Source: JABDII01 sp963815325 (GTDB lineage Bacteria > Gemmatimonadota > Gemmatimonadetes > Gemmatimonadales > GWC2-71-9). Taken from it: DNA of 64,000 nucleotides. Under the pieces are notes generated by a model that was not told the DNA's origin, did not search any database, and was given only the letters and a program-made list of their open reading frames with translations. The translations under genes were made by a program, and so were the position numbers. How positions within the stretch are numbered: the first letter of the stretch is position 1; the number at the start of each line of letters is the position of its first letter. The stretch spans positions 310,001 through 374,000 of the forward strand of contig CAWFGG010000002.1 of assembly GCA_963815325.1 (NCBI GenBank). The letters run 5' to 3'. Shown piece by piece: positions 46,614 to 56,703 of the stretch.

Positions 46614-47594
46614 GTGGCTACAGAACTCATCGTCGTAGCAGGAGCTGGCGGATTCATCGGTGGACATTTGGTCGCAAATCTGAGGGCCCAGGGCCGATCC
46701 GTTCGGGCCGTCGACATCAAGCCGTCGGAAGAGTGGTACCAGATATTCGACGATGTCGAGAACCTGACCCTCGATCTTCAGGTCCGAGAGCATTGCACCC
46801 GAGCGTGTCGTGGGGCTGTGGCGGTTTACCAGCTCGCGGCCGATATGGGGGGCATGGGATTCATCGAGAACAACAAGGCCCTGTGCATGCTCTCGGTGCT
46901 GATCAACACGCACATGCTCATGGCGGCACGGGACGCCGGGGTCGAGCGATTCTTCTTTTCCTCATCGGCCTGCGTGTACAATGCGGAGAAGCAAGACGAC
47001 CCCAATGTGATACCCCTCCATGAAGCGCGACGCCTACCCGGCGATGCCCGAGGACGGGTATGGCTGGGAGAAGCTCTTCTCCGAGCGTATGTGTCGACAT
47101 TTCCGGGAGGATTTCGGGCTCGAGACGCGGGTCGCTCGCTATCACAACGTGTACGGCCCCCACGGCACCTGGGACGGTGGCCGCGAGAAGGCGCCGGCTG
47201 CCATCTGCCGGAAGGTGATTCACGCCAAGGCCACCGGTGATCACACCATCGAGATCTGGGGCACCGGCGAGCAGACCCGCTCGTTCATGTACATCGATGA
47301 TTGTCTGCACGGCACGCAGGCCATTCTCGGCAGCGACATCCTCGAGCCGATCAACCTCGGATCGAGCGAACTGGTCACCATCAACGAGCTTGGTGAGTAT
47401 CGTTGAAGACATCGCCGGCATCACACTCAATCGCAACTACAAGCTCGACGCCCCCAAAGGTGTCAACGGCCGGAATTCCGACAACACGCATGATCCTCGA
47501 CCGGCTCGGCTGGGAGCCTGGCACCACACTCCGGGATGGCATGGAGGAGACCTACCGCTGGATCTACGACGAATACATGAGGAAGTACGGCTGA
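46614..47594 (+). CDS. GDP-mannose 3,5-epimerase-like NAD-dependent epimerase, frameshifted
   Basis: An extended SDR enzyme starting at GTG 46614 after AAGGA: VVAGAGGFIGGHLV (NAD loop), VDIKPSEEWYQ, YQLAADMGGMGFIENNKALCML and FFFSSSACVYNAEKQ. The frame breaks near 47030, then DAYPAMPEDGYGWEKLFSERMCRHF with the catalytic YxxxK and VARYHNVYGPHGTWDGGREKAP. Further breaks lie near 47390 and 47485, before MILDRLGWEPGTTLRDGMEETYRWIYDEYM. The sequence is close to GDP-mannose 3,5-epimerases, so a GDP-L-galactose-type sugar may be made. Three single-base indels disrupt one gene. Confidence 0.85.
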
Positions 47595-47726
47595 TCGACT
47601 TGGGAGCGCCGGAGGTCGCCCGACACCCCACGTTACCGGGTGCAGCAGGAGCCTGGACAGTAACGCCAACTACGGGCACGGGTCCCTGGATTCCGATAGT
47701 GTCATGGATGAGATGACGGATCAATC

Positions 47727-48590
47727 TCAATCGAGATAGGGGTTCTCAAGGATGACAGGGTCTCGAGGCTTCAGCGATCGGGTAGGGTGGTCGAGTACGT
47801 GGAGCGCATGCATGTGATCTATCCACATGGCCTTCTTGAAGAGCCTTCGGTGCCGGAGAAAATTTACCGGCGCGATCTTGCGGAGATCGTGCTCCGCGTT
47901 GAATTCCCGGACTGCAAGCAGTTCACCGGCCCACGCATTGTGCCCCTCGTACTGAATGTCGTCGAGATAGATGAGTAGAACCGGTAGGTAGTGGTCCGGT
48001 GGACCGTCAAAGATCCGGAGTGCTTCCTTGGTGGACCAGTAGTAGTCCAAGTCTAGGCTGACGAAGCCGATCGGGGCGTCCGAGCTGTGTCGAGCAAGGA
48101 ACTCTGGCGCCGTTTCACCAACATCTCCGAAGATGATGGATACGTTCGGAGGGAGAGCTGCGAGAAGGCGACCTCGGTCCATGGGAAAGTCTCCCGTGCC
48201 ATAGTACTCAGGATGATCACGGTAGTCCCGCGGCTCAGGCATCCCAGCACCACTGTCAAATCCCACAATGTGGAAGTTGACCCCGGTAGCCCTGCTGACC
48301 GAGCGCGCAATCGCACTCACATTCAGAAGCCCGGCACCGTTGGCGACGCCGAACTCAAGAGCCGTGATCGTCTCGATGCCGTTCTGGACTGCGTAGTCGG
48401 CGGCGCGAAGCAAGGCGAAGGCGTGTTGCTGCCGGACAACGAGATCGAATTCAACCTTCAGCCGAAAAGTCCCGAATAGAGCAACCGCAGCAGACAGCAC
48501 GTTGAGGTGAAGAGGCTCGGTCAAGCGTTCGTAGAGGATTTTCTTCAACGTGCGCCGCCGAATGAGTTTGCGAGGTGTGAGAATTGCCAT
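47727..48590 (-). CDS. Putative SAM-dependent methyltransferase of a polysaccharide locus
   Basis: A 287-residue cytoplasmic protein. A Rossmann-like core is visible: ITALEFGVANGAGLLNVSAIA (motif I-like, EFGVANGAG), FHIVGFDSGAGMPEP, VSIIFGDVGETAPEFL, GFVSLDLDYYWSTKEALRIF and LPVLLIYLDDIQYEGHNAWAGELLA. This resembles the cephalosporin hydroxylase/macrocin O-methyltransferase group. It is oriented opposite to the epimerase and sits between it and an epimerase remnant. Confidence 0.65.
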   Translation of the reverse strand: MAILTPRKLIRRRTLKKILYERLTEPLHLNVLSAAVALFGTFRLKVEFDLVVRQQHAFALLRAADYAVQNGIETITALEFGVANGAGLLNVSAIARSVSRATGVNFHIVGFDSGAGMPEPRDYRDHPEYYGTGDFPMDRGRLLAALPPNVSIIFGDVGETAPEFLARHSSDAPIGFVSLDLDYYWSTKEALRIFDGPPDHYLPVLLIYLDDIQYEGHNAWAGELLAVREFNAEHDLRKIAPVNFLRHRRLFKKAMWIDHMHALHVLDHPTRSLKPRDPVILENPYLD

Positions 48591-48779
48591 TCGTAGCGTC
48601 CCAGAAGGTTCCGGGCCCGGATAGTCGGCCCCGCTACCGCATTGGACTTCGCGGCGCGGCTAGTATAGCGCCACTGGATGATCACCCGCAATGCCGCCGC
48701 TGCCCGGTGTATCGCAACTGCGCGACAATCCGTCTCGCGACGCGATTGTAGTCTATCCGTCGCAAGTGCTCCACAACTT

Positions 48780-48924
48780 CTGCCGGCCGCAAGGAGCCAA
48801 TGGCCGGACATCCAACGACACCATGATCCTCGAGCTGCTCGGCTTTGGAGCCGAGCACAACCTCCCCGGCATGGAGAAGACCTACCGCTGGATCTATGAC
48901 GAGTACTCGAAGATGTGTGGTTGA
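48780..48924 (+). pseudogene. C-terminal remnant of a second epimerase
   Basis: Encodes NGRTSNDTMILELLGFG...GMEKTYRWIYDEYSKMCG, clearly homologous to the end of the epimerase at 46614-47594 (NGRNSDNTMILDRLGW...GMEETYRWIYDEYMRKYG). No NAD-binding or catalytic part precedes it in 48591-48779, where I see no gene. It is a leftover of a duplicated or exchanged epimerase. Confidence 0.8.
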
Positions 48925-48954
48925 TCCGGCCGGCCCGCACGAGAGAGCGACGAA

Positions 48955-49773
48955 TCACCAGGCGTGGAGAAGAACGGGCTCCCCATATCTGGCCTCGATA
49001 CCCTTCGCCTTGAAGCGGTATCCGGGGTGGAGGCTCCGAAGAAAACTCGTCAGGGTGTCGCAGTCACCGGCCTGATGATACGTCGTAATCGCGATCTTCG
49101 GCCGATGCGTCCGGATGGTCTCGGCACCTCCCCGCAAGAGGGCTAACTCGTGACCCTCCACATCCGCCTTGAGGTACGTGGGAAGGATCCCCGTGCGCAC
49201 ACAGAACGCGTCAATCGTTTCCACCGCTACCTCATCCGGCGTCGCCTCATCTGTCAGTGTGCTCATGAACCCGTCGCGCTGGAGATATGCCGTGCCGGTC
49301 CTGTCAGAGAGAGCCGCCGGAATGACCTCGACGTTTCCCACGCCGGCGAACGTGCGTTCCAGAGTGGCTCGGAATTCAGGAAGCGGCTCGAAGCACATCA
49401 CCCGCGCGGCCCGGGGAGATACGAGAAAGCTGAACAAACCCTCTGCCGCACCGCAATCAAATACCACGTCGGACGGCCCGACCTCCGTGCCGGCCACTTC
49501 ATAGCGGTGCCACGCCCAACGATAACCCTGTTCGGCGATCACCTGGTACAGCCCGTGCAACGGCATGCCGCGAGGATACCACAGCTCCCCATCGATCCCT
49601 CTTAGAGTGACGGCTACGCCGTTGCTGGTTTCCCTAAGATGTGAGATACGATGCCCCGCGAGCATCCGGCACGGCGGCGCCAGGAGATTCGCGACGAACG
49701 TAGCGCCCGTGCCCCCAACGCTCCGTTGTCGGATTGCCTGAGCGACTACCCTGGCTCGGCGGGACAGCGGCAT
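48955..49773 (-). CDS. FkbM-type methyltransferase
   Basis: A 272-residue protein with an N-terminal ~95-residue extension and an FkbM methyltransferase core: VVFDCGAAEGLFSFLVSP (SAM loop), VMCFEPLPEFRATLERTF, VEVIPAALSDRTGTAYL and YLKADVEGHELALLRGGAETI with the DVEGHE signature. It probably O-methylates a sugar of the polysaccharide. It lies 54 bp after the flippase gene on the same strand. Confidence 0.85.
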   Translation of the reverse strand: MPLSRRARVVAQAIRQRSVGGTGATFVANLLAPPCRMLAGHRISHLRETSNGVAVTLRGIDGELWYPRGMPLHGLYQVIAEQGYRWAWHRYEVAGTEVGPSDVVFDCGAAEGLFSFLVSPRAARVMCFEPLPEFRATLERTFAGVGNVEVIPAALSDRTGTAYLQRDGFMSTLTDEATPDEVAVETIDAFCVRTGILPTYLKADVEGHELALLRGGAETIRTHRPKIAITTYHQAGDCDTLTSFLRSLHPGYRFKAKGIEARYGEPVLLHAW

Positions 49774-49827
49774 TCCCGTTCTCCGTTCAAGCGCGACCTA
49801 ATCGCGGGCTTGACAACGTCCGCACGA

Positions 49828-51348
49828 TCACGCGACGCCATCCCTCGTGGCAATCGATCCTTTCAGGATATTAGCGAAGTTACCAAGCATTCGCCGGACT
49901 GGATGCCTCCATGCGGGCCCGACCGTCAGCGCAATGTAGGTGAGCACCGCGAGGCCGGCTAGCGGCCACACCCCCATCGTCGGAAGGCCATAGTACAGGC
50001 CGAGCATCGCCGCACATCCCACGATACTAGCCACGGTCAGCATACCGGTCTCGTGTTGCACCAGATCGTACGCTCGTATCTCATGCTCGCGGTGATAGGC
50101 CCACACGATCGAGAGACTCCCTATCACCAGCGCCACTGTGAAGCCGAGCACCACGCCGACACCACCAAAGGTTGCTCCCAACACGAGTCCCAGCACGACG
50201 TTCAACACGCCCGTGATCAAGAGCCCCACCACATTCCCCCGGAGCCGGCCAATACCAAGATTCGAGAAGTACGCCGGACTCGCGAACGTATTCATGAACC
50301 ATCCCCCCAAAAGAAGCCAGGCCATCGTCACAAACAACTGCTCATATCGACCGATCCATACCCGAGAGATAAATGGTGACAGCCCGATGAGGAATGGCAG
50401 GAGTATCAACACAAGAAAGATGAGCAGCTGCACGGTCTTTCGGTACACTTCCCGAATGAGCCTGGGATCCCGCTCCTGCAGATCGGCAATCGTCGGGATC
50501 ACCGCCATGTGGGCCGTCACTATCAATGCTCGCAATTGGACGACCATTCGGCTGGCAAATTCAAAGAAGGCGAGCGCGCTGAGCCCGCCGAACTTGGAGA
50601 TGAGCCCCTTGGTCACAGGATCCAGCAACAGCAGGACACCGACATGAACTGCACGTTGAGGCTGTAGACCAGAATCTCACGCAACACGTTGCCCCGCCAG
50701 CGCCATGGCACGAGCGGCAGCGGCTTGAGTAGACCACTTGAGGGTACCCCACAAGACCATCACCAGCAGACACGCCTGCAGCACTTGAGCCCAGGCAAGA
50801 CCGATCAAGCCGTACGAGGGAACCATCAGGAGGCAAAGCCCAAGATAGGCTATCGTGGTTCCCATGAGGATTATGCCACGCAGGTCCATCCGCTGAAACC
50901 CGTCGATCGACGACTGGAATACACCGGCAAGCGAGGTGAGAAAGAAGGACACCAGGGCATAGGGAAGGATCAAGAGGGCGGCAGGGAGCTGCGCGGGCTC
51001 ATCGATGAGGACCCCGAGCAACCGTTGCAGGAGCGGGTACGCCGCCAGCATGACAGCCGCGAGGAATATCGCCACGGATATCGCAGCGGTCTGAATGACC
51101 AGCGCAACCCGCTCCCGATCGCCACGCGCTAGGTACTGCGAGACAAATTTCACGGCTGACGTCGCCATTCCCAAATTCGCGATCCCGGCCGCGGAGGTCG
51201 TGGCCAAGACCAGGGCCCACACCCCGAACTCCAGCGGCCCCAGCCTATCCAGCAAGAAACGATAGAGGACGAAGTAGACGGCACCCGTTACGATCACCTG
51301 TCCGACGGACACCATCGCATTGACGAGCAGTTGACGTTTGCGAATCAT
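49828..51348 (-). CDS. Wzx-type oligosaccharide flippase, frameshifted
   Basis: Moves undecaprenyl-linked oligosaccharide across the inner membrane. The first part from the ATG at 51348 has GAVYFVLYRFLLDRLGPLEFGVWALVLATTSAAGIANLGMATSAVKFVSQY, typical of the Wzx/RfbX N-terminus, then several helices. The frame breaks near 50690 and again near 50640 (linker reads VLREILVYSLNVQFMS). It then continues as LLLLDPVTKGLISKFGGLSALAFFEFASRMVVQL with more helices to the stop at 49828. Together about 500 residues with 12-14 membrane segments. Confidence 0.82.
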
Positions 51349-51867
51349 CTCGTCCAGATCACCTAGAGATTGTCATGAGCACGACTCCGCCCTGATGACG
51401 CGGATTACGAGATTGGGTACCCAGTCGCGCCGCGCAAAGCCCTATCCTCGTGCATGCAAACGGCCGCATCGGCAGGGAAAGCACTGATAGAGATCCTTCC
51501 TCGGAAGTGTACCTGTCGTTCACCCATGCCAGACCGGCAAGCCCCTCCACCTCTGAGGCGGGGCTGAAATCAAGCGGCGCATGCGACAACTAGTCGGCAT
51601 CATACGATTCCCAGCGCGATCTCGAATCGCTATCTTTGCCGGGTACCCAAGATGATAGGCCACGTGAACGGATCGAGGCATAGCCCTCAGGAATCTCGGC
51701 CCATTGTCGGCATGGTGGAAAGCGCAGCTATCAGTGTTTGTCACAGTAGGCTACGTTAGCGTCCAGCACTTCCACTGTGTTCTTGTACTCCAACTACAGA
51801 CAGCTGCCATGAGATTTGTGAACATAGCTCATATTAGGGAGCTGAGCCAGGCACAATCGCCTTGTCT
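51349..51867. other. Gene-free stretch of moderate GC
   Basis: I see no supported gene on either strand. GC falls from left to right towards the AT-rich FkbM gene that follows. No tRNA, IS end or clear inverted repeat was recognised. The promoter of the plus-strand FkbM gene should lie at its right end. Confidence 0.5.
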
Positions 51868-52707
51868 ATGTCTCTATTATTTCCCTTTATCCTCCTGAGG
51901 AGACTGATCTTAGGACAAAAGACGCGAACATTCCACAAATACTACAATTCTACATTCAGCTTAGTGGAAGGGGGTACTCTCGTTGTTCACGTACCAGACT
52001 TCCAAGGTGTCTTTGAGATGGATTGGCGATCGGACATTCTCAAGAGGATATTATCTGACAAGTACTATGAAAAGGAACTCGTTGACATAGTCAGACACCA
52101 CATTGATCCCCAAAGGGACGCGCTCGATATTGGAGCCAATGTTGGCTTGTTTACCGTGCTTTTCTCGAGACTCCTGTCTCCCCATGGCCGGGTACTGGCA
52201 GTGGAGCCAACCCCACTTGCCCTCCATCATCTACACAGCAATATCATGAGGAATGGCTGTTCCCAGTCAATCGTTGTCTTTGAAGGAGTTGTGATGGCCG
52301 AAAGTGGGAGCGCAACAATTAGCGTTATTTCGGGTATGGAAGAATATTCGAGCCTCAGCAGAATAGTGCATCCTTCCGCGACGAACAGGCCTCACGATAC
52401 CATTGAGGTCAAGGGCGATACCATAGACAACCTGGTGAACCAATTGGACCTCAATCCGGGCTTTATCAAGATCGATACAGAGGGTGCAGAGTATATGGTT
52501 CTCCGTGGCGCCATTAACACCCTCGAGAAGAGCCGACCTGTTATTCTCTCGGAGCTGTCCGATGCCCTACTGTCGACTAGTGGGCATACATCCGAGGACG
52601 TTGTGACGCTAATGCGCGACAGCGGATATCAAGTAGTCAACGCACTGGCGCCACACGTCCGCATCCGGTTCCCATTTGACGGAGAAATCTTGGCGCTACC
52701 ACGCTAG
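51868..52707 (+). CDS. FkbM-type methyltransferase, AT-rich
   Basis: From the ATG at 51868, 279 residues, with a hydrophobic N-terminus (MSLLFPFILLRRLILG). Core motifs: ALDIGANVGLFTVLFSRLL, VLAVEPTPLALHHLHSN and FIKIDTEGAEYMVLRGAINTL. Sampled 60-base lines run from about 38% to 50% GC, against roughly 60-65% in neighbours, and codons such as ATA, AGA and TTA are used. This and its isolated plus-strand orientation point to recent horizontal acquisition. Confidence 0.85.
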   Translation: MSLLFPFILLRRLILGQKTRTFHKYYNSTFSLVEGGTLVVHVPDFQGVFEMDWRSDILKRILSDKYYEKELVDIVRHHIDPQRDALDIGANVGLFTVLFSRLLSPHGRVLAVEPTPLALHHLHSNIMRNGCSQSIVVFEGVVMAESGSATISVISGMEEYSSLSRIVHPSATNRPHDTIEVKGDTIDNLVNQLDLNPGFIKIDTEGAEYMVLRGAINTLEKSRPVILSELSDALLSTSGHTSEDVVTLMRDSGYQVVNALAPHVRIRFPFDGEILALPR

Positions 52708-52825
52708 GACACATTGCGCGTCTTGCGAAAGCAGAGATTGCACGGCTGGGGCCTGACTCACGTTGCGGCCGGAACGAGAAGAGCATTTCCCCGCTGTCGA
52801 TCGTAGACCTTTTCAAAGAGATCAT

Positions 52826-53104
52826 AGAGCTTGCATCCTGCTCGCAGAGAACGAGTTCCCGGAGGGGCTCTTCGGATGGCTCGAAGCTGTGGATGCTGGC
52901 CCGCGGCGAGTACCGCGTGAATTACGCTACCGAATGGCCGACATTGGCTCCAACATCAAGACTCATCCGTATCTCATGCGGTGCCAAGGCTTCACGAGTG
53001 GCTTCCATAGAATCGTCAGCCTGGCGGGTCCGCACAACGTCGAACCCGAGCGGTCTGACCATCGACTTCTGATCATGTCCATGGGATTCCACAGGGTACC
53101 TATC
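52826..53104 (-). pseudogene. Remnant of an FkbM-type methyltransferase with in-frame stop
   Basis: Minus-strand translation reads MVRPLGFDVVR...IRMSLDVGANVGHSVA-stop-FTRYSPRASIHSFEPSEEPLREL. The DVGANVGH SAM loop and the FEP motif are in the same frame on both sides of a TAA at 52922-52924. The C-terminal half (DxEGxE region) is missing. Ends are approximate. It lies directly downstream of the O-antigen ligase gene. Confidence 0.7.
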
Positions 53105-54456
53105 AGCGGCCACCTCCACCGCCAGTCGCCCTGATGCCCTTGATCGGCTCCAACCGAAAAGCAAAGACAAAAAGTAGCGCAAAGCCAATCGCATTATAGA
53201 GCCGAGCAAACCCGCCGAAGGGAGACAACAGGATCGCCCATACCACCCAGATTCCCCACAGAGCCACCAGCGCGAACGATGGATCCGGTATGGGCGATCG
53301 AACCGCAGTCTTCATGAGCCGGATCACCGTGGCGAGGATAAAGAGGAAGAAGACAAGACCGGGGATCCCGGCCTCGACCCAGCCCTGCAACAGCTGCGAG
53401 TGCGTCGGGATCACATCGAGCTCTCCCCGCTCTTCGCGTACCGAGACTCTCTCCGCCGCCGTTACGGTCGAACCCATGTCTTCTTGGATCAATGCCCAGT
53501 TGTCGAAGAGGTCGCTGCTCCTCGCCCAGGATCCATAGCCGACCAGTGGAGATGCCCGCACCGCCTGCACACCGATGAGAAGCCCAGCCAACCGTTCGAT
53601 GTTCGAGTCGCGGCGGCGCTCGAAGACGTCCCGCCCGAGACGTGGGGTCACCCAGGAGCGCCCCGCTCGAATAAAGGCGAGAAAGGCCGCCCCGAGGATG
53701 GTCGCAAGCACTCCCGCCGCAAGAACCACGCGGAATCCCGACATTTTCGCCTTGTCTGGTTTTGTAGTAGAGCAGCACCGCGTCGGCGAAGCAGAAGGCA
53801 GCCAGGCTGCGGTAATCAGACAACAGGTTGACTCGTGCCGAGTGCCAAGAGAACGACGTACGTCCAGCCGGTCCTCCGTGAGTCCGTCATGAGGAGCACG
53901 ACCGACAGTCACCGGCAGCGCCAGGCCGAATTTCCAATCGATCGTGGAGTACTGAACATACTCGAAGGGCGACGGGGATCAGGCCCGACACGGCCTGACC
54001 GGCGAGCCAGGCCAGGAGTTGTCGCGGTCTGCCGTACCCGATGACAATCAGGCCGATTGTGTTGGTGAATAGGAAGAGCGCCCGGGCCCATCCGCGGGCA
54101 TAGTCGGTGAAGGCGGTGCCGCGGTACAGATCGGTCAGGATCAATCCCACCAAGTAGACCCCGAACAACACGACGAACCACGTCAGGAGCCGCCGCTCGT
54201 CCGCCCGCCGGAGCCTGGACCAGAGCACCGGGAGCGCAAGGGCACACACGGCCAGGCCGAGCTCGCCAATGAACATCCGGCCCAGAATCTGGACCTCTAC
54301 CCACGTCGTCAGGCCCAGGAAGAAGGCCGCGACCTCACCCGCGGTGAGGACGGCGCCGGCGCGATCGCTCCGCGCGAAAGGTGAGTCGACACTGATTCGG
54401 CTGGTACGGCCGAGGCCATCATCCTCCCGCGTGCCCGGGGCGCGCGCGGGAGTCAT
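53103..54456 (-). CDS. O-antigen ligase/polymerase-like membrane protein, frameshifted
   Basis: Polytopic protein of the Wzy/WaaL/PglL class, polymerising or ligating undecaprenyl-linked units in the periplasm. From the ATG at 54456: helices AGEVAAFFLGLTTWVEVQIL and LTWFVVLFGVYLVGLILTDLY. The frame breaks near 53890 and 53745; then VLAAGVLATILGAAFLAFI, and the periplasmic-loop signature ASPLVGYGSW...PTHSQLLQGWVEAGIPGLVFFLF, typical of this family. It ends at 53103. The start overlaps the Wzz stop (TGATG). Confidence 0.8.
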
Positions 54457-55476
54457 CAGGATCCCGCAGCCAGCTCGGACTTCACGGAGCGAAATACGCG
54501 GCCGAGCACTCGCAAGCATGCCGCCGCCAAGCAGGAAGCCGAGGACGATCAGGGTACGCCTCGGCTTGCTCTTACGAGTGGGAGGGGTCGCGCTGTCGAT
54601 GATGGTGATGGCGGGGACGTCGTTGACCTCATCGATCCGGGAGGACTCATAGTCGCGGCGGAGCGTGAGATAGACCTCCTGTCGCACCTGGATCTGACGC
54701 TGCAGCCGACCCTCCACCGACATGAGCTGGGGAGACTGCCGGTACGAGCGATTGGCTTCGTAGAACTGCTCGAGTTGCCGCTCCGCAGCCCGAAGGGCCT
54801 CCTCGCCCAGGGCCATCTGCCCTTCCACGAAGATCCGCCGCTGACGCGCCTGGCTCCGGCGCGCGGTCAAGTTGAACTGCTCAACCAGCGTCACGAACCG
54901 GTTGGCGACCGTGGCCGCAACGGCAGGGTCTCGTGCCTCCACCGACAGGCCAATGATATTGGTGCGCGAACCCACGTTCACATAGACCAGATCGGTAAGC
55001 CGGCGCACCCCGCGGAACAGGCTGTCCGCAGGGCTGTTACCGCCCCGATCGAGAAGGTCGAGCAGACGGGTAGAGTCTCCTTGGCTCCCTCCCGGCACTG
55101 GCACCTGACTCAGCAAGACTCCTTCGAGCAGGGTCCGGCTCTTGACCAACTCGGCGTAGAACCGCGGTGACGTACTGGCCTCGGACGGCAGCGCGACCCC
55201 GAACTGCCCTGCGAGGGCGCCGAGGCCGGACGGGAGGTTCGTCCCCGACCGCTGCTCGGGGGCGAACGTGGTGGTGGCGACGTAGGTTCGCGGAATCAGG
55301 AGCGCGACCACCACCCCCAGGAGCACGAAGGCGACCGGCACTCCCACCAGTATGCGCCATTCGGGACGCAGCCGGGTCACGACCTCAGCCAGGATGCTCG
55401 GTTCGGCTTCGAGATTCTGCGAGACGCCATCATGCGGCCGTGGATCGGGTCCCGCAGCCGTTCGTTCGTCAACCAT
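54456..55476 (-). CDS. Wzz/GumC-type chain-length determinant, frameshifted near C-terminus
   Basis: Inner-membrane polysaccharide co-polymerase. TM1 is ILVGVPVAFVLLGVVVALLIP, followed by YVATTTFAPEQ and a long periplasmic coiled-coil region (FVTLVEQFNLTARRSQARQRRIFVEGQMALGEEAL). Then come YLTLRRDYESSRIDEVNDVPAITIIDSATPP and TM2 LIVLGFLLGGG. The open frame runs on into the ligase gene. A shift near 54520 gives ...CLRVLGRVFRSVKSELAAGS-stop, whose TGA overlaps the ligase ATG, a more natural end. No kinase domain is attached. Confidence 0.85.
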
Positions 55477-55548
55477 CAGTCCTCCAGTCCCGGTTCCCGC
55501 GGTAGCCTGATCGGACGACCTGCGAAGGGGTCATGCGCGAGGTGGCCG

Positions 55549-56703
55549 TCACGAAGTAGGGCTAAAGATGCCCCTGGAAAGCTGTGCCCAGCAATCCCGC
55601 GATCTGACTTCCCAGCTATGAAGGCCGACCGAAAACTCCCGACGGAGCTCACGGCGCTCAGGCGGCTCCCGCATGGCGGCCTCGAGCGCCGCAACCAGGC
55701 TGCTCCGATCGGCCATGTCGAAATACTGCGCAAAGTCCTCGCATGCGCCCGGAACCTCGCCCACGGCACATGTGACGATTGGCGTCCCGGTGGCCAGGTA
55801 GACATAGGACTTCTGTGGGCAGCGGAGCCGGTTGATCTCGGTATCCCGAATCGGGAAGAGCAGCGCGTCGCACTGGGCAAGGCACAGAACGGCCTGTTCG
55901 GGAGGCTCAGGAACACCTGGAAACGGGAGCGTGAGAAAGCCATGGAATCTGATGCTGTCATGGAGCCCTCGCGCTTTGGCCTGTTGTTCGAAGGCCGCGC
56001 GAGCCGCGCCGTCCCCCACGAGGTGAAGGACGGCGTCCGGCCATCGGGACCGGACCGTCTCGAGCGCATCGAGCAAGAACCAGAAATCGTAGTGTGGTGT
56101 GAGGGAGCCAAGGTAGCCGATTTCCACAGACGTCCGGTCGGGCGATGGTGGATTGGCCCTCGAGGCGATGTCAGCGATCGCCCGTGTGTCGGCAGCGAAT
56201 GGGACCCGAATGATCCGGTCCGGATCGGCACCGACCTCAATGGCCCAGGCCTCCATGGCGGCACTCACCACGGCCAGCCCGTCCAACCGGGGAATGACCA
56301 ACCGTTCGAGCAGCCGGTAGAGCCAGCGTTTGTTGGATGGCCAGTGCGACATCACCTCATCGAAGTCGGCGACCACCTTGCTTCCTGTGAACGGCCGGGC
56401 CAGGATCGCAGGCACGACATTTCGGAACCAGCCGCCCACGCAGTAGATCAGTGCAGGGCGGCGCTTGCGCAGCCGATTCCACTTCCTCACCCCTTCCAGC
56501 CTTCCCGGCGCGACGAACTCGAGCGCGGCCGGGAGAGCGGCGGCGCGCAATTGCTGATTGACAGCGTACGACGGCACGAGCAAGACCGTAGGGGCCGCGC
56601 CGGCAAATCGACTGGCGAAGGCGACGGCTCGATCGAGTGGAGGACCTGGCATTCGGCCTGTCGTGACAACGACGACCTCTCGTTGCCCTGGCGGGGTCGT
56701 CAT
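55549..56703 (-). CDS. GT4-like glycosyltransferase
   Basis: From the ATG at 56703 (overlapping the previous stop as ATGA), 384 residues. N-domain: VVVVTTGRMPGPPLDRAVAFASRF, VVADFDEVMSHW and RLDGLAVVSAAMEAWAIEVGADPDRIIRVPFAAD. C-domain: IGYLGSLTPHYDFWFLLDAL, LVGDGAARAAFEQQA, and CDALLFPIRDTEINRLRCPQKSYVYLATGTPIV, in which K-Y-L-A-G-P replaces the usual E-x7-E. It belongs to the polysaccharide operon on the minus strand. Confidence 0.85.
   Translation of the reverse strand: MTTPPGQREVVVVTTGRMPGPPLDRAVAFASRFAGAAPTVLLVPSYAVNQQLRAAALPAALEFVAPGRLEGVRKWNRLRKRRPALIYCVGGWFRNVVPAILARPFTGSKVVADFDEVMSHWPSNKRWLYRLLERLVIPRLDGLAVVSAAMEAWAIEVGADPDRIIRVPFAADTRAIADIASRANPPSPDRTSVEIGYLGSLTPHYDFWFLLDALETVRSRWPDAVLHLVGDGAARAAFEQQAKARGLHDSIRFHGFLTLPFPGVPEPPEQAVLCLAQCDALLFPIRDTEINRLRCPQKSYVYLATGTPIVTCAVGEVPGACEDFAQYFDMADRSSLVAALEAAMREPPERRELRREFSVGLHSWEVRSRDCWAQLSRGIFSPTS

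Noticed and set aside
46368..46913. Minus-strand ORF of 181 residues
   Set aside because: Overlaps the epimerase N-terminus on the other strand and shows no recognisable motif.
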